From assembly GCF_002003465.1 (NCBI RefSeq), contig NZ_BDDQ01000050.1:1-64000 (forward strand): 64,000 bases of DNA, written 5' to 3'. Position 1 is the stretch's first letter, and each line of letters begins with the position of its first letter. The notes beneath the pieces were generated by a model that saw only the letters and a list, made by a program, of their open reading frames with translations, was not told the DNA's origin and made no database searches. The stretch comes from Caenibacillus caldisaponilyticus (GTDB lineage Bacteria > Bacillota > Bacilli > Bacillales > Sporolactobacillaceae). Shown here piece after piece: positions 1-8,580 of this stretch. The position numbers were made by a program, and so were the translations under genes.

Positions 1-155
1 GCCTCGTAGGCGCCGTGTTGATCGAAATGGACGAAAAATGGATATCGGGACGCAAATACCTGGATATGTCCGACTATTGGCAGTGGCGGAAAACGAAAAG
101 TCAAGAAGTTCAAACGATGAACGAGGAAGTTTCCACGATCAAGAAAGTGGGATAA
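1..155 (+). mobile_element. IS256-family transposase, 3' end only
   Basis: The frame starting at base 3 is open from the window edge to the TAA at 153-155. It encodes the end of a Mutator/IS256-type transposase: a leucine-valine-glycine start, then an acidic DEKW stretch, a GRKYLDM segment and a short charged tail. That pattern is typical of the extreme C-terminus of this family. The DDE catalytic core lies outside the window, so I cannot say whether the element is intact. I did not find a convincing terminal inverted repeat after the stop, although a 10-bp inverted repeat follows at 165-229. Confidence 0.6.
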
Positions 156-655
156 TGACTTTGTCGTGTCAAGGGGAACGTGGAATACCGCAGCGAAGCG
201 AGGATATGCCGCGAAAGCGCCTTGACACGCCTGTTCATTGACAACATGATTGTTTGTCCGGCAAGTCTCCCTGCCGGTCGCCTTGCCGGACTTACCTGCC
301 ATCCATCAAGTCATCAGGTCCATGTTTCTATCAAAGGGAAATTTACACAATAAAATGGACTTGACCATCGTTGGGCGGGATGGTAAAAATCCGTTTGTTG
401 CGAGTTTATGTACATGGTTTAATAGATCTTTTCATCACTGGAATCAGTTTTATTAATTTTACCATTTTACCGTCTATTCTTTAATAACAATTTTCCCCTT
501 TGATAAGGAAATATTCAAACAGACCATTTATGTTGTCCAACGGAACCATTCATGAATCCGTTCAGTTTAAATAGAACCAATATTCTCTTATTCAAAAGTA
601 ATCCGGTTAAATTTTCTGAACCAACTGGTTGCCTTCATCTTCACAAATAAACAAC
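156..655. other. AT-rich intergenic region, no gene recognised
   Basis: This stretch lies between two transposase remnants. It contains an inverted repeat (165-174 CGTGTCAAGG and 220-229 CCTTGACACG). The short open frames in it have no recognisable domain and no good ribosome-binding site. Base composition becomes markedly AT-rich after about 450, as is common for old IS debris. Confidence 0.5.
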
Positions 656-884
656 TTACGTATGCTGTTCTCTAAGTTCTCTTGAACGGTTCATTACGGC
701 TTCTGCAAGCACATAATAATCCGATATTTTAAATTCATTTAAAAACAGTTACCCATCTATGTAACATGGAAGAAGAGATGCGAAATTGATCCATGATTTC
801 ACGCTTAGTCCATCCCTCATACAAATATTTCTTCACCACGTCTAATTTATATTCTTTACTGTAAGTTTTTCTGATATTGCCCAT
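656..884 (-). pseudogene. IS3-family transposase OrfA remnant (frameshifted)
   Basis: An ATG at 884 follows the SD GGAGGGG. The product begins MGNIRKTYSKEYKLDVVKKY, then a helix-turn-helix segment (WTKREIMDQFRIS) and a tryptophan-containing recognition helix. This is the usual N-terminal layout of IS3-family OrfA. The frame stops at TGA 735-737 after 49 residues. Shifting by -1 just before the stop reopens the frame to TAA 656-658, adding about 27 residues. I therefore read this as an OrfA broken by a frameshift near 738. No OrfB integrase is present nearby, so the element is dead. Confidence 0.6.
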
Positions 885-889
885 AAAAA

Positions 890-948
890 TATCCCCTCCA
901 TAGTAGACGGTACATCCCTTTCTTTTTTCTGTCTACTATAAGGGGATA
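890..948. repeat. Inverted repeat at IS end (two ends head to head)
   Basis: Left arm TATCCCC (890-896) plus ATAGTAGAC (900-908); right arm GTCTACTAT (931-939) plus GGGGATA (942-948). The left copy sits just outside the OrfA start, where an IS3-type terminal repeat belongs. The right copy is the same end in the opposite orientation. It looks like two abutting IS ends with about 22 bases between them. Confidence 0.5.
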
Positions 949-1111
949 ATATCACTCTTCAAGTCCTTTTTACCGCGAAAATTCTCTTTAAAAATCGTTT
1001 GTCCATCGCTTGAAGACTGGGTTGATTTTGATATAAAAAACACCTGCCGGTTACTTTTACCTTCACTGATTGCGAAAGAATTTTTGTACTCACTTATATA
1101 TTAAAAACACT

Positions 1112-1555
1112 TTACAACTTCTTGCCCATCACCATTCGATTGTGATGCACGGCATATCCGTTTTTTCGATAAAAGCTTTCGGCGGGCCCGCCATGGGAAG
1201 TCAAGAGATAAAGGCTCTTGACGTTGTTCTTCCTTAATTGTTCCTCTAAAAACCGGAGAAGTTGGGATCCATAACCTTTCCCTTGAATGGCATTATTGAT
1301 GCATAACTCCGCTAAATAAAACGCCGGGCCTTGATCAGTGACTTTACGGTGGCCGGCGATAAAACCAATCGGCGTGCCATGGTTTTCCCAAAAAAACCCC
1401 ATGAAATGAGGCGTATGCATCAGATCCGCAAGCCTTTCTTTGGCCGTTTCAGGCGTCCAGCTTTCATTCCAAGGCTCGCTATTAAATACTTTCATATAAA
1501 GTTCAACGCATGGCTCCAAATGTTCTGTGGACATGGGCACGATGGATTCTGCCAT
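1112..1555 (-). CDS. GNAT-family N-acetyltransferase
   Basis: A 147-residue GNAT enzyme that would transfer an acetyl group from acetyl-CoA to an amine; the substrate is unknown. The CoA-binding signature QGKGYGS lies at residues 91-97, preceded by the LAELCI beta strand and followed by the SLYLLTSHGG and AESFYRKNGY segments of motif B. The start is supported by the SD AAGGAGG nine bases upstream. It begins 20 bases after the MFS exporter stop, so the two are probably one transcript. The overall shape resembles aminoglycoside 6'-type acetyltransferases, but resistance cannot be claimed from sequence alone. Confidence 0.85.
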   Translation of the reverse strand: MAESIVPMSTEHLEPCVELYMKVFNSEPWNESWTPETAKERLADLMHTPHFMGFFWENHGTPIGFIAGHRKVTDQGPAFYLAELCINNAIQGKGYGSQLLRFLEEQLRKNNVKSLYLLTSHGGPAESFYRKNGYAVHHNRMVMGKKL

Positions 1556-1575
1556 GCCAAAATGCCTCCTTTATG

Positions 1576-2766
1576 TCATGCATCCACGATTCTGTCTTTG
1601 CTGTTGGCGGTGATGATCTGGCCCGCGCCTAAAAGCAACATGCCGCAAACCAATACGGCGGTGGCGAAGATCAGGGAAGAATGATAGTTTCCCGACTTGG
1701 CAATCAAAACCCCTGCAACGGCAGGGCCGATCATTTGACCGATGCCATACACGCCGGTCAAATAGCCGATGGCTTGACTGCTTTGATGCGGCGCCAGATT
1801 GCGCCCCTCTGAGACGGTCAACGTCGTGATGCCCATGAATGTGGCCCCGAATAATAAGGCTCCGATTAAAGCGCCATAAGAATTAAAAAAGAAGATAGGA
1901 AGGATCACACCGACGATTTGGGTGAAAAAAGCGAGCTGCAAAGCCACAAGATGACGAAATGTTTTCGCGGCCAAGGCCCACACGATGCAAGATGGAATCG
2001 CCGCAACGCCGACAAACACCCAACTTAAAGCTGGATGATGTCCTAAAGAAGGGATTTTCTGGACGAGAGCCACCAAAAACGTGGCGCTCACGCTATACCC
2101 CATTCCTTCACAGCCGTAGGAAGCGATCAGCCACGGCAACATCCTTTGTTTCCGAGCGTTCCGGGGACGGGGTGATGAAGGCGATGGTTTGCCGGGTGAC
2201 GCATGCTCTTTTAACCACAAGAATGGGAATATCCCTATAAATAGCGAAAGGAGGCCTAATCCGATCCAAGCCCCGCGCCAACTAAAATGGTGCTCCAAAA
2301 CGGGAACGATAAGCCCCGTGAGGAATATCCCGATTCCAACTCCGCTGTAATACACGCCTGACCAAAGCGATGGCTTGGCGGCGGCGAGAACATCCAATAC
2401 CATGCTTGAAGCAAGCACAAAGACGATCCCGCTTGTTAAACCGGAAATAAAGCGATAGAAACACCAAAGCCAGTCGTGCTCGGTCAAGCCCATGGCCAGC
2501 GTGGCCAAGATGTTGAGGACGAGAAAACTCCTTAAATAAAAGGTTTTGCCGTTCTTCCATTTGGAAAATCCTGCCCCCAAAGCGCCCAGCAAGTACCCGA
2601 GGTAATTGACCGAGGCGAGGAAGCCGGCCATCACATCGCTCAGGCGCACGGCTTTTTGAAAGTCCGGCAAAATCGGCGTGTAGGCGAACCGCCCGATCCC
2701 CATGACGACAATTAAAGCCGCCATGCCTCCCATAACCACGTTGATCGGCGATGATTTGTTGATCAT
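1576..2766 (-). CDS. MFS transporter, YbfB/YjiJ-like
   Basis: A 396-residue, very hydrophobic protein with about 12 predicted membrane segments and the MFS fold. The N-terminal GIGRFAYTPILPDFQ segment is typical of the YbfB/YjiJ branch. Substrate unknown. I chose the ATG at 2766 because a GGTGGGG SD precedes it; an in-frame ATG 36 bases upstream has none. It is transcribed divergently from a LysR gene 120 bases away, the usual arrangement for an exporter controlled by a neighbouring LysR protein. It is followed closely by an acetyltransferase gene. Confidence 0.85.
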   Translation of the reverse strand: MINKSSPINVVMGGMAALIVVMGIGRFAYTPILPDFQKAVRLSDVMAGFLASVNYLGYLLGALGAGFSKWKNGKTFYLRSFLVLNILATLAMGLTEHDWLWCFYRFISGLTSGIVFVLASSMVLDVLAAAKPSLWSGVYYSGVGIGIFLTGLIVPVLEHHFSWRGAWIGLGLLSLFIGIFPFLWLKEHASPGKPSPSSPRPRNARKQRMLPWLIASYGCEGMGYSVSATFLVALVQKIPSLGHHPALSWVFVGVAAIPSCIVWALAAKTFRHLVALQLAFFTQIVGVILPIFFFNSYGALIGALLFGATFMGITTLTVSEGRNLAPHQSSQAIGYLTGVYGIGQMIGPAVAGVLIAKSGNYHSSLIFATAVLVCGMLLLGAGQIITANSKDRIVDA

Positions 2767-2886
2767 AAGCCCCCCACCTAAAATTTCTTTTAGCTTTATC
2801 ATACTGTTGATCTGATATTTGTTAATAATGATAAAAAACTATGGTTCATATTTAAAAAAACGATATCTGAAAAAGGGGAAAGCCGA

Positions 2887-3771
2887 ATGGATATCGAGGA
2901 TTTAAACGTGTTTCGGGTGGTAGCGAAACACGGGAATATTTCCAAAGCCGCTGAAGAGCTGAATTTTGTTCAATCGAGCGTCACATCCAAGATCCAAAAG
3001 TTGGAGGCCCATTTTCAAACCCCGTTGTTTCACCGGCACCGCTATGGCGTTTCATTGACGGCTGCGGGAAAAACGCTCCTCACGTACGCCGAGAACATCT
3101 TGCATTGCTTTGCGGAAGCCGAAAAGGCCATCATCTACTCCGGCACTCCCAAGGGGCCATTAGCCATCGGTTCCATGGAAACCACCGCGGCTGTCCGGCT
3201 GCCTTTGCCTTTATATTTCTTCAGCATGAATTATCCCGACGTCGATATATCATTAAAGACGGGGCCGACGGATGAACTCGTCGCATCGGTCCTTGCCTAT
3301 GAAATCGATGGCGCCTTTGTCGCCGGACCGGTGCATCATAAAGAGCTCTCACAACAAGCCGTTTTTGAGGAAGAATTGGTGCTTGTTGCCCAGAAGAAGG
3401 GAGCGGCCGTAAACGATCGGCCAGATCTGAGCCGAAGCAGTTTATTGGTGTTTAAACAAGGGTGCACGTATCGAAAAAGATTGGAAGAATGGCTTCGTTC
3501 CGAAAAAATCATGCCCCACAAGATCATGGAGTTCGGTTCGTTGGATGCCATTTTAGGATGCGTCCATGCGGGATTGGGTATTACCCTGTTGCCCAAAAGC
3601 GTCGTCGATCGTTTTCAAGATCGCTATGCATTGGCCTGTTATGAAATACCTGAACAATTTGCGAAAGTCACGACTTTTTTCATTCAACGCAAAAACGCCG
3701 CCGCGACGCCCGCCATGCAAAAATTTCTGGAAACCGTGAAGGATGGTGCGGCCATGCGCCGTGCCGGATAA
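2887..3771 (+). CDS. LysR-family transcriptional regulator
   Basis: A 294-residue LTTR. Residues 1-60 form the winged helix-turn-helix (LNVFRVVAKHGNISKAAEEL, then SSVTSKIQKLE), followed by the linker helix and a periplasmic-binding-like effector domain from about residue 90. It resembles the CzcR/YofA branch of Bacillus. A GGGG SD lies eight bases before the ATG. The divergent MFS gene is its likely target. I infer this from arrangement; the inducer is unknown. A terminator hairpin follows at 3815. Confidence 0.88.
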   Translation: MDIEDLNVFRVVAKHGNISKAAEELNFVQSSVTSKIQKLEAHFQTPLFHRHRYGVSLTAAGKTLLTYAENILHCFAEAEKAIIYSGTPKGPLAIGSMETTAAVRLPLPLYFFSMNYPDVDISLKTGPTDELVASVLAYEIDGAFVAGPVHHKELSQQAVFEEELVLVAQKKGAAVNDRPDLSRSSLLVFKQGCTYRKRLEEWLRSEKIMPHKIMEFGSLDAILGCVHAGLGITLLPKSVVDRFQDRYALACYEIPEQFAKVTTFFIQRKNAAATPAMQKFLETVKDGAAMRRAG

Positions 3772-3814
3772 GCGGATATGTCATAGACGCAAGTTTTTGG
3801 AAGCCGGCGATGAG

Positions 3815-3849
3815 AAAGCGGCGCGAGCCCGTGCCGCTTTTTCTTTTCT
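3815..3849 (+). terminator. Rho-independent terminator after the LysR gene
   Basis: Stem AAAGCGGC (3815-3822) pairs with GCCGCTTT (3833-3840), followed by a T-rich run to 3849. Confidence 0.75.
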
Positions 3850-3925
3850 CTTCATCGAAACCGGTTAATGCGGAAGCAGGCCGCTTTATCGGCCCGCCGA
3901 TTTTCCCCGCTCGCCATTTCACCGC

Positions 3926-4432
3926 TTAACCTTCTTTAACGCCTGAGTAGATCGCATGGTTTTTGCCGAAAATAAAGACTTCTTTTTCCTTCGTGAAACC
4001 GATCTTCTCGGCCACGCGAATGGATGGCGCATTTTTCGGATCAATAATGCTGATCAGCTTATTTAAACCCAATTGATTAAACCCGTATGCCTTGCACGCC
4101 TTGGCCGCTTCCGTTGCGTACCCTTTCGACCAGTATTGTTTATTTATATGGTAACCGATCTCCACTTCGATCCGATCATCGACCATTTGTTTTACAAGAC
4201 CGCAATCCCCTATGCATTCATTCGTTTCCTTCAAACAAACCGCCCATAAGCCAAAACCGTCTTTCCGATATCGCTCTTGATTCCGTTTTATCCAGTCACG
4301 GGTTTTCTGAAGGCTAAATGGGGCCGGATAATACTTCATGGTTTCCGGATCGGAAAAAATGCGATGCAGCGGGTCAAGATCTGCCTCTTCATACTCTCTT
4401 AAGATCAATCGCTCGGTTTCAATAACAAACAT
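3926..4432 (-). CDS. GNAT acetyltransferase, RimJ/RimL type
   Basis: A 168-residue Acetyltransf_3-type enzyme. It starts with the family hallmark ETERLILREYEEADL and carries the acetyl-CoA loop WSKGYATEA at residues 101-109, then NKLISIIDPKNAPSIRVAEKIGF. Homologues acetylate protein N-termini or small amines; the substrate here is not predictable. The ATG at 4432 has a GGAGG SD seven bases upstream; an in-frame GTG two codons earlier would overlap that SD. It appears monocistronic, with an intergenic stretch before the PhzF-like gene. Confidence 0.87.
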   Translation of the reverse strand: MFVIETERLILREYEEADLDPLHRIFSDPETMKYYPAPFSLQKTRDWIKRNQERYRKDGFGLWAVCLKETNECIGDCGLVKQMVDDRIEVEIGYHINKQYWSKGYATEAAKACKAYGFNQLGLNKLISIIDPKNAPSIRVAEKIGFTKEKEVFIFGKNHAIYSGVKEG

Positions 4433-4580
4433 TACCACGCCTCCTTCCCCATTGGTGTCATCTCATTTTTAAATTAGATGTAAGACGAACAAAAGGCTGT
4501 TTCTTTCTGTCCCGTTCACCCACCATAAAATGCGCCTCGCCGCGAAAGATGGAAGCCCATTCGTTCTTCCGCGGAAGTTA

Positions 4581-5366
4581 TTAAACTAATAGATTGCCTT
4601 CAAAGAGGATGACCGCTTTTCCTGACAACAAAACGATGTCATCCAAAACCTTGACTTTCAATATTCCCCCTCTTTCCGAAGCCTGGTACGCAGTCAAATC
4701 GCTTTTCTTCAACTTCCTTTTCCAATATGGACCTAAGCAGCAATGGGCTGAACCGGTGACATAATCCTCATCGAGACCTTGAGCCGGCGAAAAGAAACGG
4801 GAAATAAAGTCATATTTTGTTGAATTCGAACGGCTCGTCACGATCACGCCCCGGACCGGCAATTTTGCAATCAGGTTGATCGTGGGTTTTAAGTTTTTTA
4901 CCGTGTCTTCTGATTTTACTTCAACTAAATAATCGAGTTGGCTTTTTCCAACATAAGCAGGCTCAACGCCTAAAGCTTCCATCAGTAAATCAGGAGCAAC
5001 GGTCGCCTCCTGGTGAATGGAAGGAAACTCCAATTGAACCCATCCATCGACCAACCGGGATTTGAGAACACCGCTTTTGGTATGGTAGACGATGGCCTTC
5101 TCCCTGTCAACATATCCTTTTTCCCACAAAAAAAACGAACTGGCCAGCGTTCCGTGTCCGCAAATCGGGATTTCGGACAAAGGGGTGAACCAGCGCAAAT
5201 GGTATTCATTTTTAAAGCCCGTTATAAACGCCGTCACCGGCACATTGATTTCTTTCGCAACACTCTGCATCCAACGATGATCTTTTTCCTCGCTTAACAA
5301 ACAGACGGCGGCAGGATTGCCCTTAAAGGCTTGATCCGTAAAAGTGTTTAAAATGGAAAAATGCAT
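4581..5366 (-). CDS. PhzF-family isomerase-like protein with catalytic Glu replaced by Val
   Basis: A 261-residue PhzF/diaminopimelate-epimerase-fold protein. Recognisable blocks are LNTFTDQAFKGNPAAV at the N-terminus, PICGHGTLASS near residues 66-76, and DEDYVTGSAHCCLGPYW in the second half. In characterised PhzF enzymes a glutamate in the segment xxETAF is the general acid/base. Here that segment is NVPVTAF, with valine 44 (codon GTG). GTG is one base from GAG, so loss is recent or the activity differs. The start has a GGGGGG SD. A single gene, not part of a phenazine operon; none of the other phz genes are present. Confidence 0.85.
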   Translation of the reverse strand: MHFSILNTFTDQAFKGNPAAVCLLSEEKDHRWMQSVAKEINVPVTAFITGFKNEYHLRWFTPLSEIPICGHGTLASSFFLWEKGYVDREKAIVYHTKSGVLKSRLVDGWVQLEFPSIHQEATVAPDLLMEALGVEPAYVGKSQLDYLVEVKSEDTVKNLKPTINLIAKLPVRGVIVTSRSNSTKYDFISRFFSPAQGLDEDYVTGSAHCCLGPYWKRKLKKSDLTAYQASERGGILKVKVLDDIVLLSGKAVILFEGNLLV

Positions 5367-5612
5367 TTTACTCCCCCCTTAAGCCACATTTTTCGCATTG
5401 ATGATGATTGCCTGAGTACTTCATAAATCGCTAATCGTATTCCGGCCCTTTAGACAGCTATGAAGTACGCTTCATTACAAATGATGAAAACAAATTCATC
5501 CTCCGGGAAACTAAACGAACGGGTTGGTCTCATCAAGAACAAGGGAAATAAGTTATTTATGTATATTTGTTAAGGGAAGTACCAACTTTAAACAAATAGG
5601 AGCAGTAATTAT

Positions 5613-6251
5613 TTACATACTTTCTATTCTCACTAAAAGAAATTTAAACTTTCCATAACGCTCCCCATCGAAATCGGAAAAATCATTCCACTCCAACCGA
5701 TATGTACCTAAAATATTTAAAGCAGATTCTCTTCCTTTCTTTGTCCCTTCCCCGGTATTTGGCCCCCAATCCAACTTCCCTTGAAGAACTCGCCCTTCAT
5801 GAATGCGAAAATGGATATCATTAGGTATTTTGTTCCGTTTTACGGCAGGACGCCATAATGAGCTTTCATTTGCTAATAAAAGGGCATAGCCGTTCAAATT
5901 TGCTTGATTTGCAACCACTTTTTCCAAACGCGTGATATCTTTTATAAAGTCGTACCTAGCTAAATCCAATGCATCATGACTCTTTAATTCAAACTTTTCT
6001 CCATCAACATCTACATGTATTTTTTTCGTAATATACTTGAGTTCAATAGCTGTATAGTAATGGTTATTTGAAACCCATAAATCCAGGTACATTCTGTCAT
6101 TGACAAATGGGGGATTATATTCGAGTCTAATTTGACAGTTCGGATATTTAAGATGGATTTCCCACGCCAGAGCATGTTGGAAATCTGCCTCCGAATGAAA
6201 AATCGGCCGTTTGCTTGATAGTTCCCTCATGACGTTATGAATATCAATCAA
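5613..6251 (-). CDS. Orphan PD-(D/E)XK-like protein (candidate nuclease)
   Basis: A 212-residue protein I do not recognise by name. It shows the PD-(D/E)XK nuclease pattern: helix FQHALAWEI with E31, strand IRLEYN with E44, then YLDLWV (D57) and, 12 residues on, AIELKY with E70 and K72. D57-x12-E70-x-K72 fits a metal-dependent phosphodiesterase core. The likely start is TTG at 6251, six bases after a GAGAGG SD. No methyltransferase, helicase or partner gene lies next to it, so it is not an ordinary restriction-modification gene. Role in defence or repair is inference. Confidence 0.6.
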   Translation of the reverse strand: MIDIHNVMRELSSKRPIFHSEADFQHALAWEIHLKYPNCQIRLEYNPPFVNDRMYLDLWVSNNHYYTAIELKYITKKIHVDVDGEKFELKSHDALDLARYDFIKDITRLEKVVANQANLNGYALLLANESSLWRPAVKRNKIPNDIHFRIHEGRVLQGKLDWGPNTGEGTKKGRESALNILGTYRLEWNDFSDFDGERYGKFKFLLVRIESM

Positions 6252-6614
6252 TACAATCCTCTCCCGCTATCATGCCAAGGAATTTAGACGCGAAAATTGG
6301 TTAAAGCCCTCAAATCCTTATTAGGAAAAAATGAAATACGAACGCATCCCTAAATGGTAATAAAAATTGGATGAGACGATCGCCGATTCTGCAATCCGGT
6401 TTGTAAAATTGACCGCCGACGTCAGGTGAAATCAACATTCATTCATAGCCTTTTAACCGCCTGATGTATTTCCTCAGCTCATTTGAACGCGTTACATTCA
6501 AAATATTCAACGCGATATTCTGTTATCCCCCTCCTGCCAATACGATCGGACAAATCCCTAGCATACATTTGTAATATACAATATTTTCATGAACCTACGA
6601 CAGATGCTTCTTGA
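6252..6614. other. Intergenic region, nothing clear
   Basis: About 360 bases between the start of the nuclease-like gene and the MarR promoter. I see no coding frame with a usable SD, and no strong hairpin. Confidence 0.5.
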
Positions 6615-6643
6615 TTGACAAACCGACACTTTAGTTCTAAAGT
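6615..6643 (+). promoter_or_regulatory. Promoter with palindromic operator for the MarR/dioxygenase genes
   Basis: A -35 box TTGACA (6615-6620) and, after a 17-base spacer, TAAAGT (6638-6643). A palindrome ACTTTAG-TT-CTAAAGT (6628-6643) covers the end of the spacer and the entire -10. Its size and position suit a MarR dimer acting as a repressor, probably the product of the next gene. Confidence 0.7.
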
Positions 6644-6665
6644 ATAGGAAACCTTGGAAGGGGGC

Positions 6666-7124
6666 ATGAGATTGGCGCAACCAAACGGCGAAAAGACGCA
6701 ACACATGAAAGGCGTTCAGAAAACCGGGCTTTTGATTTGGTTTCGTTTGGCCCGCGTCTACAACCACCAATTGCGAAAATCTGCGGATCATCTAAAAAAG
6801 TGGCATTTGAGCGTTTCCCAATTCGACGTTTTAGCGCAAATCGGTTCCAAAGAAGGGCTCACACAAAAACAACTCGCTGACCGCCTTTTCGTCACCCAAG
6901 GCAATATCACGCAGCTCCTCGATAAAATGGCGGCACAAGGCTTGATCGCTAAAACGAAAGAAGGGCGGTGCAATTACCTTTTTCTCACCCCTAAAGGACG
7001 GGAATTATACTTAGAAGTCGTCCCGAAACAGGAACAATTCCAGTCTGAACAATTTGATGCGCTCACAGATGACGAGAAACACCAATTGCTCAAACTGCTC
7101 AGGAAGCTCGATCGTCAAAAATAA
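6666..7124 (+). CDS. MarR-family regulator beside a ring-cleaving dioxygenase
   Basis: A 152-residue winged-helix protein with the MarR layout: helix LLIWFRLARVYNHQL, DNA-binding region LSVSQFDVLAQIGSKEGLTQKQLADRLFV then GNITQLLDKM, a wing, and a C-terminal dimer helix. The ATG at 6666 follows GGAAGGGGG; an in-frame TTG 12 bases upstream lies on that SD. The dioxygenase gene starts 21 bases after its stop, so the two form an operon behind a palindromic operator. By analogy with phenol/quinone-responsive MarR proteins it probably represses the pair until an aromatic electrophile appears; the ligand is unknown. Confidence 0.85.
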   Translation: MRLAQPNGEKTQHMKGVQKTGLLIWFRLARVYNHQLRKSADHLKKWHLSVSQFDVLAQIGSKEGLTQKQLADRLFVTQGNITQLLDKMAAQGLIAKTKEGRCNYLFLTPKGRELYLEVVPKQEQFQSEQFDALTDDEKHQLLKLLRKLDRQK

Positions 7125-7145
7125 ACGATTTAGGAGGAAAACAGG

Positions 7146-8126
7146 ATGGAATTAAAAGGCATCCATCACGTCTCGGCGATCACCGCAAACGCCGAAAAAA
7201 ACGTCCATTTTTACACCAAGACGCTCGGTTTGCGGTTGGTCAAAAAAACGGTGAACCAAGATGATACGTCTTCCTATCACCTTTTTTATGGGGATGAAAT
7301 GGGAAACCCCGGAACCGAACTCACGTTTTTTGATATACCGTTTGCCGCACGCACATACCCCGGCGTAAGCAGTATTTCAAATCTTTCTTTGCGCGTCCCG
7401 TCCGATCGCGCTCTCGAATATTGGCAAATGCGTTTCGAAGACTTGGGCGTCGAGCATGATCCGATCCAAGTACGCGCAGGCAGAAAAACCTTGCCATTTC
7501 GGGATTTTGAAGGCACCCGCTTCGTCCTTGTTTCCGATGAAGGCGTGCAAGGCGTTGCTGGCGGGCGCCCATGGGCGAAAAGCCCCGTCCCCTTTGAATA
7601 CGGGATTCGCGGCTTAGGGCCGGTGACCTTAACCGTCCGCCATGCGGAGAAAACGGCCCGCGTGCTGACGGATATCCTCGGTTTTCGCGAAGAAGGCCAT
7701 TATGCCTCATATGTTGAAGGGCAACCGGATATTCTAGTTTTTGCAACGGGTGAAGGCGGTACGGGAGCTGAAGTGCATATCGAAGAACGCCATGATCTCC
7801 CTCCGGAACGCCTGGGCCGCGGCGGCGTGCACCACGTCGCTTTTCGGGTCCCTAACGAGGAAGAATACCTTGCATGGCACGATCGCTTGGAAAGCGCGGG
7901 ATTCCGTACGTCCGGCCTGGTGGATCGCTATTATTTCAAATCGATTTACTTCCGCGAGGCGAACGGCATTTTATTTGAACTGGCGACCGACGGCCCGGGT
8001 TTTGCCACGGACGAAGACCCGGAACATCTCGGCGAAACATTGGCGCTTCCGCCCTTTTTAGAGCCGCTACGCGCAAGCATTGAAGCGAAATTAAAACCGC
8101 TGGATACGTCCAATTTATACGGATGA
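7146..8126 (+). CDS. Ring-cleaving dioxygenase, MhqA/MhqE/MhqO family
   Basis: A 326-residue two-module glyoxalase/bleomycin-resistance-fold protein. Module one begins LKGIHHVSAITANAEKNVHFYTKTLG and module two begins at about residue 155 with GLGPVTLTVRHAEKTARVL. Likely metal ligands are the histidines of IHHVSA (7 or 8) and of GGVHHVAFR, and the glutamate of ANGILFELATDG. The Bacillus relatives act on hydroquinone or catechol-type compounds and protect against quinones. SD is GGAGG. It is cotranscribed with the MarR gene before it. A terminator-like hairpin follows at 8313. Confidence 0.85.
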   Translation: MELKGIHHVSAITANAEKNVHFYTKTLGLRLVKKTVNQDDTSSYHLFYGDEMGNPGTELTFFDIPFAARTYPGVSSISNLSLRVPSDRALEYWQMRFEDLGVEHDPIQVRAGRKTLPFRDFEGTRFVLVSDEGVQGVAGGRPWAKSPVPFEYGIRGLGPVTLTVRHAEKTARVLTDILGFREEGHYASYVEGQPDILVFATGEGGTGAEVHIEERHDLPPERLGRGGVHHVAFRVPNEEEYLAWHDRLESAGFRTSGLVDRYYFKSIYFREANGILFELATDGPGFATDEDPEHLGETLALPPFLEPLRASIEAKLKPLDTSNLYG

Positions 8127-8580
8127 AAACGCGCGCAGAACAGCTCCGAAAGAATCGCAAAGAGTCGTCGCTCGCCCTGTTCCGGCAGCGGCGGGAAATT
8201 GAACGACCATTAAAGAAATTTTAGCGGCTTTCACGGCTTGGCGGGCAAAAACTCCTTTAGTGCAGCAGGCTTTTCGCCGGCGGGTAAAGAAGCATGACTC
8301 ACCAAAAGAGGGACGGCCTCGATTTATCAAGGCCGTTCCGCTTTTTATTTATGAGGCCCTAAAAAATTTACTCAGGTTTAATTAGGGATTGAACTTCTCT
8401 TGATCCAGCTGCATCCGCCGATGTTTTTTGTCATCGACTCTTGCCCTTGCCACTCTCCTTTGTACCGCTCTGAAAAGGAGCGCTAGAAACCAGGCCGTCT
8501 CCGATCGGGGAATACGGATCATTGGTTCAGCGATCAGTCTCATAATTAAGCCTGGCGGCGGAGATGGCGAACCCATGATA
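8127..8580. other. Intergenic region with terminator and a doubtful small frame
   Basis: Holds the terminator at 8313-8350. On the minus strand a frame ending at 8382 could encode a short basic peptide (RIPRSETAWFLALLFRAVQRR core) starting near 8540. Its SD is weak and I recognise no family, so I do not call it as a gene. Confidence 0.4.
8313..8350 (+). terminator. Terminator after the dioxygenase gene
   Basis: Ten-base stem (8313-8322 with 8327-8336, one mismatch) and TTTA loop. The T-run begins five bases after the stem. Confidence 0.6.

Noticed and set aside
2767-2886. Specific LysR T-N11-A operator
   Set aside because: The divergent region is so AT-rich that many T-N11-A matches occur; none stands out.
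4581-5366. Phenazine biosynthesis locus
   Set aside because: Only a PhzF-like gene is present and it lacks the catalytic glutamate.
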